DNA of 64,000 nt from Amycolatopsis pittospori (GTDB lineage Bacteria; Actinomycetota; Actinomycetes; Mycobacteriales; Pseudonocardiaceae): NCBI RefSeq assembly GCF_013870525.1, contig NZ_JACBXD010000003.1, positions 1 to 64,000 on the forward strand, read 5' to 3'. Shown piece after piece: positions 60,545-64,000 of this stretch. The notes under the pieces were generated by a model. That model saw only the letters and a list, made by a program, of their open reading frames with translations. It had not been told where the DNA came from and searched no databases. Within the stretch, counting starts at the first letter, position 1. Every line of letters starts with the position of its first letter. The position numbers and the translations under genes are program-made.

Positions 60545-61189
60545 GTGCCAAGGAAAATCGCGGCCGTTCTGCTGGTGCTGGCTTTCGCGGCCGGGTGCGC
60601 CGCCGAAGAACCCGCGGCCGGATTCACCGCGACGCTGACGGATCCGGTGAACGTGGACCTGAACTGGCCGGACGACGATCCGGACGTCGCGGGCCGGATC
60701 GTCGAATACACCACCGATCCGAACGGCGAATACACGATCCTGCAGTTCGTCCCGCCGCGGCAGACGACGTACCGGCATCCGGATCTGATCCCGGAAACGC
60801 GGTTCTACTACCGGATCCGGCCGTTCTACGGCCCGGTCTCCGACGCAGTCACCGTCTCCGGTCCCGCCTCGCCGGGCGCAGCCGGGCCCGCGGTCCCTCT
60901 ACGCGACGGTGGCCGAGACGCGACTCCGGCGGCATTCCGCGCGGAACCCGCCGAGGAGGAGATGGTGCGGTTCAGCTGGGCGGACCGATCCGCCGACGAG
61001 GACGGTTTCCTCGTGGAGATCAAGAAATCGGGCGCGGACGCCTTCGTGCCGATCGAGATGTCGGATCCGGGGACGACCACGGCCGGGCTCGCGACGATGC
61101 CGGACGAGAAGGGCGCGTCGTACCGGCTGCGCGCTTTCTACTACGGGCCAGCGTCGCCGGTGCTGGAACGGACCACGGGGAAGGCTTGA
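60545..61189 (+). CDS. Putative lipoprotein with fibronectin-III-like domains
   Basis: 214 residues. Signal peptide and lipobox (VLAFAAGC, Cys at residue 18). Two beta-sandwich-like segments (VNVDLNWPDDDPDVAGRIVE and MVRFSWADRSADEDGFLVEI), each with Trp and Tyr pairs typical of FN3 domains. Probably surface-exposed; partner unknown. GTG start preceded by GGGAGG. Divergent from the ECF operon, so it could be a sigma target. Confidence 0.7.
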   Translation: MPRKIAAVLLVLAFAAGCAAEEPAAGFTATLTDPVNVDLNWPDDDPDVAGRIVEYTTDPNGEYTILQFVPPRQTTYRHPDLIPETRFYYRIRPFYGPVSDAVTVSGPASPGAAGPAVPLRDGGRDATPAAFRAEPAEEEMVRFSWADRSADEDGFLVEIKKSGADAFVPIEMSDPGTTTAGLATMPDEKGASYRLRAFYYGPASPVLERTTGKA

Positions 61190-61204
61190 GACCCTGCCCC
61201 CGAT

Positions 61205-61257
61205 GCTATGAACGGCCCGTTACTTGCAAAATTTGCAAGTAACGGGCCGTTCATAGC
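61205..61257. terminator. 26-bp-arm hairpin, ATGAACGG type
   Basis: The 26-bp arm at 61205-61230 (begins GCTATGAACGGCCCGTTACT) pairs perfectly with 61232-61257 around a single base. It lies between the convergent lipoprotein and uvrA genes. Confidence 0.88.
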
Positions 61258-61269
61258 GCTTGGGGTGAC

Positions 61270-64000
<2,731 letters not shown>

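Overview
The window is about 70% GC by eye, with dense, mostly GTG/ATG-initiated genes. Gene order (argCJBDFR..H, infC-rpmI-rplT-trmH, pheS-pheT), frequent start-stop overlaps and several leaderless-type promoters fit an actinomycete of the Pseudonocardiaceae, most like Amycolatopsis. That placement is an inference from gene content, not a database result. Most of the window is core chromosome; the clear exceptions are a catabolic island at about 31-44 kb and a small integrated element at about 48.2-51.5 kb.

Layout. 0-6 kb: mpg and tyrS (minus), a self-contained TetR-regulated operon (SRPBCC, DUF4166, TetR) with two operators, and a divergent serine hydrolase/TetR pair sharing one symmetric operator. 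6-14 kb: the arginine operon argC-J-B-D-F-R-H on the minus strand. Between argR and argH, where argG is expected, lies a 117-codon in-frame remnant of the ArgG C-terminus. A WYL regulator diverges from argC, followed by a gene-free 590 bp packed with hairpins. 15-22 kb: a small HTH protein, a secreted tripeptidyl-aminopeptidase-type hydrolase, an AlkD-like protein and a 1128-residue STAND-NTPase/TPR protein. 22-29.5 kb: pheT-pheS, a membrane protein, and trmH-rplT-rpmI-infC with an ATC start for infC.

29.6-44 kb: a GntR regulator with ACC deaminase, then the most interesting region. Three divergent genes (IclR regulator, PfkB/KDG-kinase-like, RidA) face a rightward operon: fold-III PLP ammonia-lyase, D-aminoacylase-type deacylase, GntP permease, Tat-exported lactonase, sugar-binding lipoprotein, two ABC permeases and a GH20 hexosaminidase. 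Read together they spell a route for C1-oxidised chitin ends: lactone to N-acetylglucosaminate, to glucosaminate, to 2-keto-3-deoxygluconate, to its 6-phosphate. This resembles the chitin oxidative-utilisation pathway described in marine gammaproteobacteria.

44-64 kb: secreted beta-propeller and beta-helix proteins, a snapalysin, a MerR/quinone oxidoreductase pair, a 3.3 kb element with a (frameshifted?) tyrosine integrase between 12-bp direct repeats, a CitA/CitB-type two-component system divergent from a dicarboxylate carrier, HxlR/MFS, a nitrilase-type amidase, an ECF sigma/anti-sigma/SRPBCC operon, a small lipoprotein and 5'-truncated uvrA. Two sequence themes recur: roughly 50-bp near-perfect hairpins after genes with arms starting (A/G)TGAA-GG, and the 13-bp palindrome-like motif GTCCACnnTGGAC.
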